Of a DNA stretch of 64,000 bases, positions 1 through 11,400 are shown piece after piece; the stretch's first letter is position 1, and each line of letters opens with the position of its first letter. The DNA comes from Clytia hemisphaerica (taxonomy: Eukaryota; Cnidaria; Hydrozoa; Leptothecata; Clytiidae), in assembly GCA_902728285.1 (NCBI GenBank), contig CACVBU010000852.1, forward strand, positions 349,037-413,036, written 5' to 3'. The position numbers and the translations under genes are program-made. The notes beneath the pieces were generated by a model. The model worked only from the letters and a program-made list of their open reading frames with translations. It was not told where the DNA came from and did no database searches.

Positions 1-483
1 GGGTGAGAATTGTGAAGAAATAAGAATTTCTGTCCAACTATATTCACTCAGGAGATTTGGGTGGTAGAACAGCATATGCATTTCGTACTGCACCCTAGCT
101 GGCCAGATCAATTTAGCCAGATCGATTTAGCCAGCATCTCTAAAGTACAAAGTCACTTGTGGTTCAAACTGATATCTTGTACACGATCATTAAATTTAGC
201 CGTTTGCAGCTCAAGTGACTTGTACTGGTGTATCAGATATACACGGAAATATATTCCAGGAAAAAATCCATGTATTGAAAGTACCTTTGTCTTTCATTTT
301 GCTATGAAGGTCCACACTTTTCTCAAAGTAAAATAATGTAAACAAAATACTTTTTCACAAAAACATTTTCACAAAAAGTTAACACCCTCTAAATGAGGCA
401 GAGAAAAGCCAGCTCTGTCAACCATTCCTTTCTGAATGATGGTGAACCATGGTAGGAGGGATATTTAAAGACAGGACTCCGTA

Positions 484-722
484 CGCGTTTTTTTTATAAG
501 AACATTCGAAATTTTTGAAGCCGGATTTTTGAATTTTCAGCCTAAAAATATTCTTGACAGGTTTGTTCTTATTTTCACCATTTTATAAGCATTTTTGTCT
601 ATTTTCCTAAGAAATCAGGTGTTTTAGAGTCCGCAAAGCCTTAAAATGTTCTTAACTTGTTCTTAACATTTGGGCCAGCAGAGCATTATGTTCTTATATA
701 GTTTGTTCTTATAAAAAATGTG
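484..722. mobile_element. TA-flanked inverted-repeat MITE, family 1 (ATAAGAACA ends)
   Basis: A 239-bp non-coding element bounded by TA on both sides. It starts CGCGTTTTTTTTATAAGAAC and ends with the complement (TGTTCTTATAAAAAATGTG). Other copies in the window are 19288-19528, about 20768-21005, 35031-35145 (short) and about 46010-46214, plus an interrupted relative at 9818-10385. TA duplication suggests mobilisation by a Tc1/mariner-like transposase. It sits in intron 2 of ALDH copy C. Confidence 0.8.
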
Positions 723-803
723 TAAGGCTACAAGTCAACATCAGAGGAATCCCTTTCAATCTTAGTCACGTTCTGGGATAGCCAGTAAAATTTAGAAGTT
801 CAC

Positions 804-1397
804 CTTATCTCCCTCTTGTACATGACAGATGACTTTTCCAGTTGCAGGGTTGATTGTTGGGAATGTTTTGCCACTGATCGAATCACACCACTCGTTGTTG
901 ATGAAAAGCTGGATGGAGGAAAGACAGTTAAAACAATTTAAGGGTATTTCTGAGGAAGGTATCGTTCAAAACGGTCAAATTCTTATTAGGAGCTTGCTGC
1001 CTAGACCGAAAAAGGTGATAGATATATAGGGTAATGCCTACACTGGCAAAAGGGGTATCACCCTACTAATAGACTCGTATGCGTGTCCAAAGTCTCCGAG
1101 ACCGTAGTTCAGTTCGGTAAACTTCTAAACTTCCGAGTTCCGCATCGCAGTAATATTCCGCAACAGTGTAGTTTTTCGCTACGCTCACACACTAGTGCGC
1201 TTCAGAGCGTTTTAATTCTGTGTAACACTTCCAATGGAAGCTTGTGATTTTGAAAAATCATGAACATCGAACAAATTTTTTCAAGAAAACTAGCAAAACC
1301 AGTCAAAAAATCTTAGTTTAGAATTCACACTATCAGTGCAAACCAGAAAATGAATACAAACCTTGGTATATTGTATTTCTGGATTCGGGTTTCCCAT
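804..1397 (-). CDS. ALDH1-like aldehyde dehydrogenase, copy C (partial: exons 1-2 only)
   Basis: First two exons of a third aldehyde dehydrogenase gene whose remaining exons lie beyond the left edge. Exon 1 is 1397-1362 (start codon at 1397-1395; [12 protein letters not shown]) with donor GTTTGT. Exon 2 is 908-804, opens after CAG with [16 protein letters not shown] and closes ...VQEGDK before donor GTGAAC. Both exons match copies A and B in position, phase 0 junctions and sequence. Exon 2 is nearly identical to that of copy B (one visible residue change, HVQ versus HLQ) and further from copy A, so C and B look like the more recent pair, at least here. The segment is the N-terminal strand before the NAD-binding domain of cytosolic/mitochondrial ALDH. 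Whether the rest of the gene is intact cannot be seen. Intron 1 (909-1361) shows no other feature. Confidence 0.85.
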
Positions 1398-2698
1398 GCT
1401 TGATTCCAAGTAAAAGGTTGCAATAGTATATTTTCTTTTTCTCTTATTTTGCTTAAACCTTCAAAATAAATGCAAAAACTTTAACGTTAGTAGCGTCAGT
1501 TAGTGTCTTAGTATGTTGAATCCTAACTTTAACCATAGAATAATTCGTTAAAAAAGCTTTTCTCAATAAACCTTGTAATATGTGTCTATTTCCCATACTT
1601 CAGTAATCTAGGTAGTATCATTTTTCAGATGTTTTTTGTTTATATTGTCAATACATATACAAGAAAGTTGGTCAATAGCATTTTAGTGTTCGTAAATCAG
1701 AGCAAAGAAAATTGAGAAGAGACGCTATTATGAAGAGTACGTTAGTGGAAATATCCGCAGAAAGAATCATCCCCCAAAGATTTAGGCCCTCCCCCAAATA
1801 TTAAAAGTTTTTTAAGCAGTCCCCAGTTCTATACCTAGTATAAAATATTTGTTGATCTAATATCGTTTTTAGGAAAATCACATTTTCTTTTTTTTGCCAT
1901 TTTCGAAATCTTAACGGTTTTTTAGATGTAAAAAGGCCTTTATTTCGTGGTTGAAAATGACTATAAACGCAGTAGCGTGGGGGGTAAAATTCAGGCGAAC
2001 TGGGTAGGCAATTTCTCTCTTTTTTGGCCAAAAACTGCCATATCTAGTAACCCTTTGTTTTTCGGCGCCCCTTTGAAAAACCTCCGCCCCCAGTTTTGCC
2101 ATTGAAATTCCAGGCCCCCAAACATATCAGGTCCCCCAAATATTTGGCTGTATTTTAGCTCCCAGTTTTCATTTGCATTTTTTGGGTATAACCCTCCCCC
2201 CCCCCAAATGTCAGGGGGCTGACGCTATGGCCCCTTGGGAAAACTGTCCTGAAAGCTGATCCTGTTTTGGAAAATTCCGTAACCATCCCGTCATATTGAA
2301 AATGAAATTAAAGGTCGTATTATCAGCGAACTTTTTCTGTGCCCAACAAGAAACTTTCGTCCAAGATGGTTTGGTCTACTCTACACATGATTTCATCATT
2401 TCTACTAGTTAGCAGCTAGGACTGCTTTATAATTCCGCTCCCGCTCGATATTTAGTTAAATCTCGATAGATTCTTGTAACGTAGAATTTGAAAAACACCT
2501 GGTTGCATTTTTTCTAGAATTTCTTTGCAATCTTATCGTTTTAGAAGGCTTTTGGTGAGTGACCAGAGTGGTGAACCATAGATCAACACTGATCCGACTT
2601 TGGCAGGGAAAAAATCTCATTTTTTGTTTGAATTCTAAATTATGACTAGTTGTCAAGCTTTCTACATCGCTTTCAACAAAGAGGTAATGTTGTCAAGA
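1398..2698. other. Intergenic, no gene seen; C-run tracts at about 1771-2225
   Basis: The stretch upstream of ALDH copy C has no supportable reading frame. About 1771-2225 holds repeated CCCCCAAA-type tracts on the plus strand, resembling the C/G-rich inverted-repeat elements seen elsewhere in the window, but I cannot define its ends. Confidence 0.4.
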
Positions 2699-2700
2699 TA

Positions 2701-2977
2701 CATGTTTTTTTTTATAAGCATACAAAAATCCGAAAACAGGCTCAGAGATGCTTAGGTCAAAAGCTTAATAAGGCTGAAAAATGCTTAAGGGGATGCTTAA
2801 ATCTAAAGCATAAATTTAGGGAAATACTGAAAATCCGTAAAATTCCAGCCAAAAAAAGCCAAAATCAGGGAAAAAATATTTTTCATAGGCCCAAATAATG
2901 CTTGCCATATGCTTAATTTTCCACCATATCTGAGCCTAGATATGCTTATAAGTGCAATGCTTATAAAAAAAAACATG
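2701..2977. mobile_element. TA-flanked MITE with ATAAGCAT inverted termini
   Basis: A 277-bp element starting CATGTTTTTTTTTATAAGCA and ending with its exact complement, with TA immediately outside on both sides (2699-2700, 2978-2979). Inside are repeated ATGCTTAA/AGCATA motifs. A truncated relative with the same left end lies at about 36515-36640 in ALDH copy B. The ends resemble family 1 with C for A in the AAGAACA/AAGCAT segment, so the two families may share a transposase. Confidence 0.85.
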
Positions 2978-3099
2978 TAGTTGAGCTCTTCTACCTTCTT
3001 TAGAGTAGTTTGGCTTAGAGATTAGATATCGCGTTGATGTTGAATATATTTTGTTTTCACATATATGAAGACCAATATCATTTTTCAAAATGAAATACC

Positions 3100-3190
3100 G
3101 TATTACTTCGAATAAACGCCCCGGGCGTTGATTAAAATTTTTGGTGTTTAGGAGGGGCGTTTATTTGAGGTGGGTGTTTATCAAATTGTC
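3100..3190. repeat. AATAAACGCCCCGGGCG-type dispersed repeat fragment
   Basis: Contains a self-complementary core (AATAAACGCCCCGGGCGTT) followed by a GGGGCGTTTATTTGAGG tract. Repeats of this type are common in invertebrate genomes; this call is from pattern memory, not a search. Confidence 0.4.
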
Positions 3191-3549
3191 AATTGCAAAA
3201 CTATTTCAGTGAAGTGGGTTAAAAGGTGTTTGAAAAAGAATTGTTTGTTAAAATGAAAATGTTGATCAGACTTCATGAAGACATAAACATTTTTCATGAG
3301 AACATTCAAAAGATTTTAAAGGCCTTCAGACGTTTTCGGTTTTCAGTTGTTCTTATTTTCATCATTCTGTGAGTACTTTGTACAATTTCCTAAGTGATAG
3401 TGTTTATTGGACTGTTTTATTTTATTTTATTTGATAACAATATATTTCGCAGGTCTATTGACCTCTATGAAACATTATTATAGAGAATTACCAGAATTAC
3501 AGCTCAGGCACAAGGGCCTCTAAACCGTTCTTGTACAAAAAATCTTTTT

Positions 3550-3780
3550 AAAATATAATTTTTTCACGAGGGCTTCCTCGTACCCTCCATTTGAAATCGT
3601 CATTTGACTTGGCTTTATTCATGTCGTCTACTCTCTTTTTCCACTCTTTGATTTGTTCCCTCTCCATTTTTGTCAAGTCGTCGGTGATACTTAATTTCGC
3701 GTACTTCTCGTGTTGTTTCAATTCAGTCAACTTCTTGAATCTGTATTTGTTATGACTGTCTTTGAATACAACTTTGATTG
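3550..3780 (-). mobile_element. LINE ORF1 C-terminal fragment (copy 1)
   Basis: An uninterrupted frame encodes about 75 residues: IKVVFKDSHNKYRFKKL, then KLSITDDLTKMEREQIKEW, then DDFKWRVRGSP. This is the C-terminal signature (predicted fold after an RRM-like core) found in ORF1 proteins of many invertebrate non-LTR retrotransposons. There is no start or upstream part, so it is a 5'-truncated relic. A second, more damaged copy lies at 61985-62170. The family assignment rests on motif recognition. Confidence 0.55.
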
Positions 3781-4218
3781 TTGTGTTTTAGTAGTTGGTC
3801 CATGAAGCTTTTAGCTTTTGTTTTGGTCATCGATGCCATATTTATAGTTTGTTCTTTTAAAAAAACTTGTAGAAGAGAAGAGCTGCCATGGTTGCCTCCA
3901 AGGGAGAGATTTTGGAGATTTTGGAGATTTCTGAGAATTTGGTACGTTGGTAGCTCTTTTGTTATTGAGGAATCCTGAAAATGAATTTCTCCGAAATTTG
4001 AATGGAGAAATTCAAATGAATGTTTATCCGAGGTATTCCAGAGTATGATTGTAGCTAGAAAAGCGCTTGGCAAAAACTACACTCTTAAAATGTTTTGTGC
4101 AAAATTATTCTCCAAAATCGATAAGAAAAAGTACAAAATCAACAATTAAAAGGGCCCCTGTGTGAGAAATACAAAATTTAATTACAAAAATTAAGTCAAA
4201 AAATCCTTCTGAAAAACT

Positions 4219-6520
4219 TTAGAGCACAAACCAGTTGCCATTATCCTGCATAATGATTGGATAAAAATTTCGGACGTACACGTTTGCTGGCTCCAATCTG
4301 TGGCCGAAGATCACATCAACGTCGTCATACTGGTGCCTTACCATGGTGCTGAAAATGGGTTCGCCAGGGTTTAGAACATCTTCTGACATTCTAAGAGTGT
4401 ACGAATACGTCGCTGTATCTTTTGAGCCAGAGGAGGTGTAATCTTTCTTGACTCTGAAATTGATAAATTTTCCATGAGGGAGTGGCCCAGTTGTGAAGCA
4501 AATTTGTTCACGCCCATCTGAAGATCCAGCGGTGCAGATCCGTAGTTTCGGTTGACCGGCCACCAAGGTTACTTGATCCGTTATGATGGACCTCTTACTC
4601 CCGTTGGTATTGATTTGAGATGCAACCAAGCTGAAAACATTGGTATCTTTTACAGTAATAAGAGAGTCGTCTGATTTTAGTAACATGATAGCGAAGAATA
4701 GTTTGTAAGGTCGTTGAGTTGGAATGGTTTGAAAGAAGTATTCTTTCTGAACTTTGAAATCTATAAAGAAAAGTTTGAATTCATGTCCAGTATATGTCCA
4801 TTCAAGGGGATTTTTATAGAGAATACGTTCCAGATATATGAACTATTAATTGGATAAAAAAGTTTTGCGGGGTTTGGCTGATATTGAGTCACGAGTCGTC
4901 AAATATAATAAGATTTTCTGCTGCAGGAAGTATGATATATCTATAAGGAGCACTAATCTGTTAGTGGATGCCAGCAGTCTACAGACAGGCAAATTTCTGA
5001 TAAAATATGGATGATCTTTACATATTCATACCATGTTACTTTGAAAAAAATGCACGTCTCTTGGTCAGGCTCGGAAAATGAATGAGATTATATGGTTGTA
5101 AAACTATCTAGAGCCTTTGATATCAGTTTTTAAAAGAAATGTTGTGTTATTCTTACGTTCTGGTAGATTCTCAAAATGGACATTACTGGCGAACAAACCA
5201 GGGCTTTGATTCCAGAACGAATCCATCTTCCTTTGGCGTCCTTTGAAGATCTGGACATTATGGAAACGTCTAATACCTTCATGGAGCCAAAATTGGCCTT
5301 GTTCGTTCCAAAAAAATTCGGAGACAGTTTGTACTTCTTGGTCATAGACAATGTGGTTGTCGATATTGATGATAAAGTTAAATTCGTCGTCTGAAATATG
5401 AAGAGAGAACGGTAAAATAATACAGTTTTTTAAAAGTTATGTAAATTATGTAATTAGCAGTAAATTATGGTTCAGGTTGGGCTGTATACTTAATTTCTTG
5501 AAATTTTAAGGCTAAAATGCTCTTACGATGTTTTTAATACGCTTAGTTTCTTTACTGAAAAACATAAAAAGGATTTAAAATCTGTTTAAGTCACTACTTT
5601 TAAAGACATTTCTGAAAACTTGAAATTCTTCTTAAATTTCTATTAGTTTTTGGTTAATTTTCAGCCTCGTGTTTTATGAGGAAGATTTCCCTACAGCTTG
5701 ATTTAAATGTCACTCTTTAAGAGAAATAAGATAGGACTTTCCAATTCATTTTTGGTCAATTTTCAGCCTCGTATTTTATGAGGAAGATTTCCCTACAGCT
5801 TGATTTAAATGTACACTCTTTAAGAGAAATAAGATAGGACTTCCCAATTCATTTTTGGTCAATTTTCAGCCTCGTGTTTTATGATGAAGATTTCCCTACA
5901 GCTTGATTTAAATGTCACTCTTTAAGAGAAATAAGATAGGACTTTCCAATTCATTTTTGGTCAATTTTCAGCCTCGTGTTTTATGAGGAAGATTTCCCTA
6001 CAGCTTTATTTAAATGTCACTCTTTAAAAAAAAATAAGATAAGATATGCACTTCTGAGAACTTTTAAAATCTTCCATCCAATACGGCACTTTTTTATGAA
6101 TTCATGGATCTGTTTGCTTTCTTACGCGTAAAAAGTTTAGTATACTGTCTTACTTAGTTTCACGACCTGCTCAATTTTGATTTTGATTGTTTTCCCGTAC
6201 GGTAAGGGAGTATTTCCATGGTAACAGAAGCTTTTTGTGTTGACAGGTGAAGAGCAAACTTGAAGTTTGTTGTCAGCTAAAAGCGATACTTCAGGACACC
6301 TTATCTCATTGTTTACGGTAGATGACAAATATAAGACGGTTCGATTTTGTTCAGAACCCTTGACAACGTAGTCTCCGTAAATGATGAGATCAAATGAAAG
6401 CGAATAAGCCTTCTTCTGGGTTGGAATAATTGGAAATTCTGAATCCTTTGCTTGCAGAATGACTTTAGATTGTGTGGACCAAATCAAGGTAATCGCAGTG
6501 AAAAAATAAAATAAAATCAT
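4219..6520 (-). CDS. Secreted protein with two related beta-rich (jelly-roll-like) domains, function unknown
   Basis: Three exons: 6520-6154, 5390-5157, 4760-4219, joined in consistent phases to 380 residues. The first 18 residues (MILFYFFTAITLIWSTQS) form a signal peptide. An in-frame upstream Met at 6577 would put a polar stretch before it, so I chose 6520. Residues about 20-200 and 201-380 look like two copies of one domain. Both start with a hydrophobic strand leading to IPTQ plus an aromatic segment, carry a Cys pair about ten residues apart (LQVCSS..SFC; LRICTA..QIC), then PLPYGK or PLPHGK followed by alternating beta strands, and end with strand motifs such as VHFENL and VYVRNF. One sequon (NRT) is in domain 1. 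The pattern recalls galectin, LamG or concanavalin-like sandwiches, but I recognise no family and no ligand residues. It sits between ALDH copies C and A, same strand. Confidence 0.75.
5650..6035. repeat. 102-bp tandem repeat, about four units
   Basis: Four near-identical units; the marker TCAGCCTCG recurs at 5661, 5763, 5866 and 5968. Units differ by a few substitutions and 1-bp indels. Lies in intron 1 of the two-domain secreted protein gene and contains no coding potential. Confidence 0.9.
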
Positions 6521-8461
6521 TTTATTGTGATTGTTGAATTTCTTTTCCTGGAAAACGAGGAAATAAAAAAGTCTCATGTGTCTGTAGAAAATTTTATCAC
6601 CAAAAATTATATTGTAATGAACTATCGAGCCCTTGGTGTACTTTATCTAAACTAAACATAATTCTCAGCAGTAGTCAGATAGATAAGACCGTAGTATACG
6701 AAGAAAAAGAAGGAACAACTATACCCTACCCAATTTCTTGTTGTTTCTGGTAGTAAATCTTCTAATACTTTGCAATTGATTTCTCCTTGAAATCTCTAGC
6801 TTGAGTAATAGAACTTTGCGAATGAATGATTTTGCAGTAAAGATTGTCAGACCTTTTATACCATGCTTTGAGAGGAGCCACAGACAGGTGTGGACTTGCA
6901 ATAATATTTTCATCCTATTAATATTCTCATATATCGTTCTCATTATTGAATGACGGAAATTACATGGAGCCAAGGCTTCGGTCGAGACTGGCGTTTGTCT
7001 AGCCTAATCGATGACACAATTCAAACATGGTTTTTAATGTTAAAACTATCTGTTTTGTTGTCCAAGTCATCAATTCTATGTTTATTCATAATACTTTAAA
7101 GGATTTTTTACAAGTGTAAGCTGTTATTATAATGCAACTCCTGATATGTTATAACCAAATATTGACTTATCATATGGTCAAAAATGTTAAATTTAGATAT
7201 GGCTAGTCTAGGGTCTTGTCGCCATATAGAAACTAAAGGAGGAAAATTTCGCTTATATCAGTAGTTTTCTGTTATTTACGAATACAAAGCTGTCTGCATC
7301 GAGAAAAATCTTAAAAAAGGAACTTATAGGTTTTGCATTCATTGGTCAAGTTCTTTTTAAAGAGCATCGTTTTTTTTATTAATATTTTACCGTTTGCTTA
7401 TACAGCAAAAAAGAAAGAGTAATTGTGCCACCCTTCCATGGCACGCGATCACAAAAAGTTCTCTTGTTGATTCTGCTTTGTCAGCATAAGAGGCGCGTCT
7501 CAGACACGTTTAATTTAAACACTTTTGAAAATTGTTTATAATACTCTCAAGAAGTATGGTGGCAATATGGCAAGAAATAGAGGTCATCCATCAGATACTA
7601 TGTTGGGTGATAAAGAAATGATACAAAGTCTTGAGAAAAGATTACCAACTGAAGGCCATAGCGGGAATGTTGATAACTGCAGCAAATCAAAAACCCGACC
7701 GACATGACTTCAGAAATTACAAATCACTCAATATAAACTACGTAAGATTTTTATTTTCCATATAATTACATTATAATACAAAAATTCAAAGATAAAATTA
7801 TATCCAATACAATCATTTTGAAGATCAGTAATTGTTTAAAAAACAAAGCGAAGCAAAAACAACATATGCACGTCGAACAATATTTGCAACAAAGTCTCAG
7901 TTTTAGATGACGATTTCTGGAGATACCATTGTTAGATCAACAGTACATAGCCCCAAAAAACTTTTCATGCTATATTCATCACGACCTATAAAAGCAAGAG
8001 CAAATCTAGGTACAGAAAGAAAAAGCGTAAATGACCCATGCGACTTATAAAGCAAACATCCATTTTAAAGCACACACCAATATTGTATTTGTGACTTATC
8101 CAGATAACCATTGAGATGAAAATTCTGATCAATTAATCAGAATTGCATTCTTCAAGACTTTGCACTGCATCAAACTAAAAAACACTGGTATCTAGGCCAG
8201 ACTATATCATTTTCACATACAAGTGCTTTGTACTCGTGTTTTTCTGTGCAACAGAGACGGCTACCTTCCGATTTGCTTAGGCCCTCATGACCGACTGAGG
8301 ACTTAAACAGTCCTCGATTTTGCAGGTTAAGACTCCGGCTATGTACTTCAAAGTGCTTCAGTCACTCCGCTGAACTCAAACGTACAAGTACATGAATTCG
8401 CTACAATATATAGAAGCTTTGTGTTGCCTTCAGATCCTCCAATGAACTCCCTATAAAAAGC
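6521..8461. other. Intergenic stretch without a recognisable gene
   Basis: Between the 5' end of the secreted-protein gene and the 3' end of ALDH copy A I see no exon, RNA gene or clear element. The segment 8221-8400 has self-complementary and tRNA-fragment-like pieces that I cannot resolve. It should hold the promoter of the secreted protein gene and the 3' UTR of copy A. Confidence 0.4.
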
Positions 8462-11400
8462 CTAAAATCTCACCGATTTTACTGTGGTGTATTCCTTGAT
8501 TGCATATTCTCCCCTGAAAAAAAAAGAATTAATGAATTAATGAAATGACAATTGGAGTCTATTTGAAAAGTGGGATGTGAGAAAATCATTTGATGTAAAT
8601 TCCTCGAATAAAATTCCGTCCTAAAGGGACACCAAAACCAAAATCTTAAGTGGGAGACCAAGGCTGGGTTTCATAAATGACAATTCTTTTTAGACATCCC
8701 CTCGTAAAAAGAAATGAAGACTTACAATTCTCTGCCAATACCAGATTGTTTGTAGCCTCCAAATGGTGTAGTTGGGAAAATCATATTGTAACAATTCACC
8801 CTGGAAATCATCAAAACAAAACAAAATATAGAATATTTGGTTTTGAAAATTATCCTCACTGAGCAGAAATTCTACGTCAAGGCATTCCTTACATGATTAA
8901 ATTCGCAAGAAATTTGAAGCGAGGAAGTGAAAACGAAAATTATCGATGTATAGAAGAATTATTCAAAATTTAGGAAGTGGGAATTATTAAACATAATGTC
9001 ATTGGAATTTGTGGCCTCAGAATACCATCTTACCAAACTGAACCAGCTTGTAGTCTGTTTACAACTTTGATCGCTGTCTTAAGGTCATTAGTTAAAACTC
9101 CAGAGCCGAGGCCATATGTTGTCGCATTTGCTCGTTTGATCACTTCGTCAGTATCTTTGAATTTCAAGATAGATTGAACTGGTCCGAAAATCTAAGAGGT
9201 AGAAAACAGTGTACACTTTATTCAGAAAAACGAGCAAAGCGCACTAGTTAACATTGACGTACACAAGAGGGGTCCAAAATGGGCAGAGCAGATTTTTATG
9301 ACACGGTAATTATCTTTTGATATTATGAATTAAATTAATCAAACCAAAACCTTTTTAAATAACACCTGCTGCCCCTCATGGCAATTCGGTTCGTTGTCGT
9401 TACCAACTCTCTTAACATTTTGTCAATGACGTCAGCAAAAACTGTTGGTTAAACGAAATAACCCTCGTTCCCAACTCTCTTTAACTCGTCCCATTTCCCT
9501 TACCTCTTGTTTAGCAATTGTCATTTCGTCAGTGACATCAGCAAAAACAGTCGGTTGAACGAAATAACCGTCGTTCCCAACTCTCTTTAACTCGTCCCAT
9601 TTCCCTTACCTCTTGTTTAGCAATGGTCATTTCATCAGTGACGTCAGCAAAAACAGTCGGTTGAATGTAAAATCCTTCTCTTTCGATTTTTTTGCCACCG
9701 CATTTGAGGGCAGCACCCTCATCGACACCTTTGACGATCAAATCTAAAACAACATTGTATTGTTGTTCGTCTACCTAAAATTGTAGAAGGCATAGTTATC
9801 AAATGATTGGTATAATACATGGTTTTTTTATAAGAAGGGGCTCTTCCAGAAAATGTCTGTATATGGGGGGGGTGGAGGATTTATTGTCCGGGGAGTAGCG
9901 AAAAACCATCAAAATTTGCCTTGTCCGGGGGGTAAATTTGCTCTGTCCGGGGGTAATTTGGGTTGTCCGGGGGGTCAACTGATGCTTGTCCGGGGGGTCA
10001 ACTGATGCTTGTCACAGAAAAATCCGTTGTATCCTCCACCCCCCATATTCAAATTTTTTCTGGAAAAGCCCAATGGTGTAAATCCATTTCATCATGGATA
10101 TTCTCAACTTTTTTGGGAAAATCATCCTAAAATATTCATACAACATTCTTAGGTTAGGATTCAGACTAGATTTAACATTTAGTACATACGTCTCAAGCAT
10201 TTTTGTGAAAGGGATGAGCCTTACTTGGGGGTAATTGGTAATTTATAATTGAAAATGCTCTAAAGTGATATTCTTAGCTTGAGTAGCAAAATTCCATGAT
10301 GGTGATATTCTTAGCATATCCTTAATTTTTTGGCCATTTTAATCATGAACATTCTTATAAAGTGTATTCTTATAAAAAAAGCGTGTAAAAATCAACATCA
10401 GCAGCGCTTGTATATCGGTGATGTGACACTAAACTGGCTTTTTAAAGCCTCAAACTAATAGGTAATGATAGTCAAAGATTAAATTCTTGTTTTAACTCCT
10501 CTTCATCATGTATCGACAAAACTTTAAAGTATAGACGAAACGGGCTTAGAAAAAAACAACAACTTGTTACCATGCTTCCATTATCAGCGTCTTCTTCCAT
10601 CGGGTTGGTCACGTTCGATTTGACGGCCGTTTCCACGGCTTTCGCCACAAATTTATCGTAAATATCTTCATGTACGAAAACACGTGATCCTGCACTGCAC
10701 ACTTGGCCGTTGTTAGTAAAGATGGCTCCATGAGCTGTCTTGACCGCTTCGTCCACTGGAAAAAAATATGAGATTTAGAAAAATATCAGCTGTGTACCTT
10801 GTTCCCTGTGTATTATCGGTGTTTCGATGCTTACTGATTTCGCCAGATAATTCTCTGGCGTCCATCATAAACTTAAAAGCCTGGGATACACGGGAATGAG
10901 ATTGGTCAACTGCAACTAGATTTATAACAGACCCTTCCAAAGCATATTACAGCGGATCTAGTGCTGTCTCTGGACTTTACTAATAAATTTTCAGTACGAA
11001 TTCGTTCACAAACAAACAGATTTAGAAGAAAGGGGATGGATTAACTGTATCATGTAAATTCTAGTCGAATGGTGTACTTAAAACAGATTTGAGTGTACGA
11101 CAAGTGTTGTCCTAACAGAAATATTCAAAGTGTAAAGGGCTACTTAGACTACACAATAAATTGACGAACAATATTTGACAATATAGTTTCAGACCGTGAT
11201 GTACTAAGTAAATAGCAAGTGCTCTATTATAAAAAGAAATTTTCTTTCTTTAAAAACCCCCCTATATTGTTGGAATATTGCAAACCGAGCTGACAATATA
11301 TTGCGGATACCTTATCAATATAGCTGGCACTCAGCAATATATAGCTATAAGCAAAAAGCTCGTACCCAAAAATTTTAAAAATGTCAAAAAATGAAGGTCT

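Noticed and set aside
61-336. 91-aa open frame at the left edge
   Set aside because: No recognisable domain, and it lies inside intron 2 of ALDH copy C; short repeats (CAGATCAATTTAGC) explain part of it.
7525-7707. 60-aa open frame, rather polar
   Set aside because: No homology recognised, no splice or start context; kept as intergenic.
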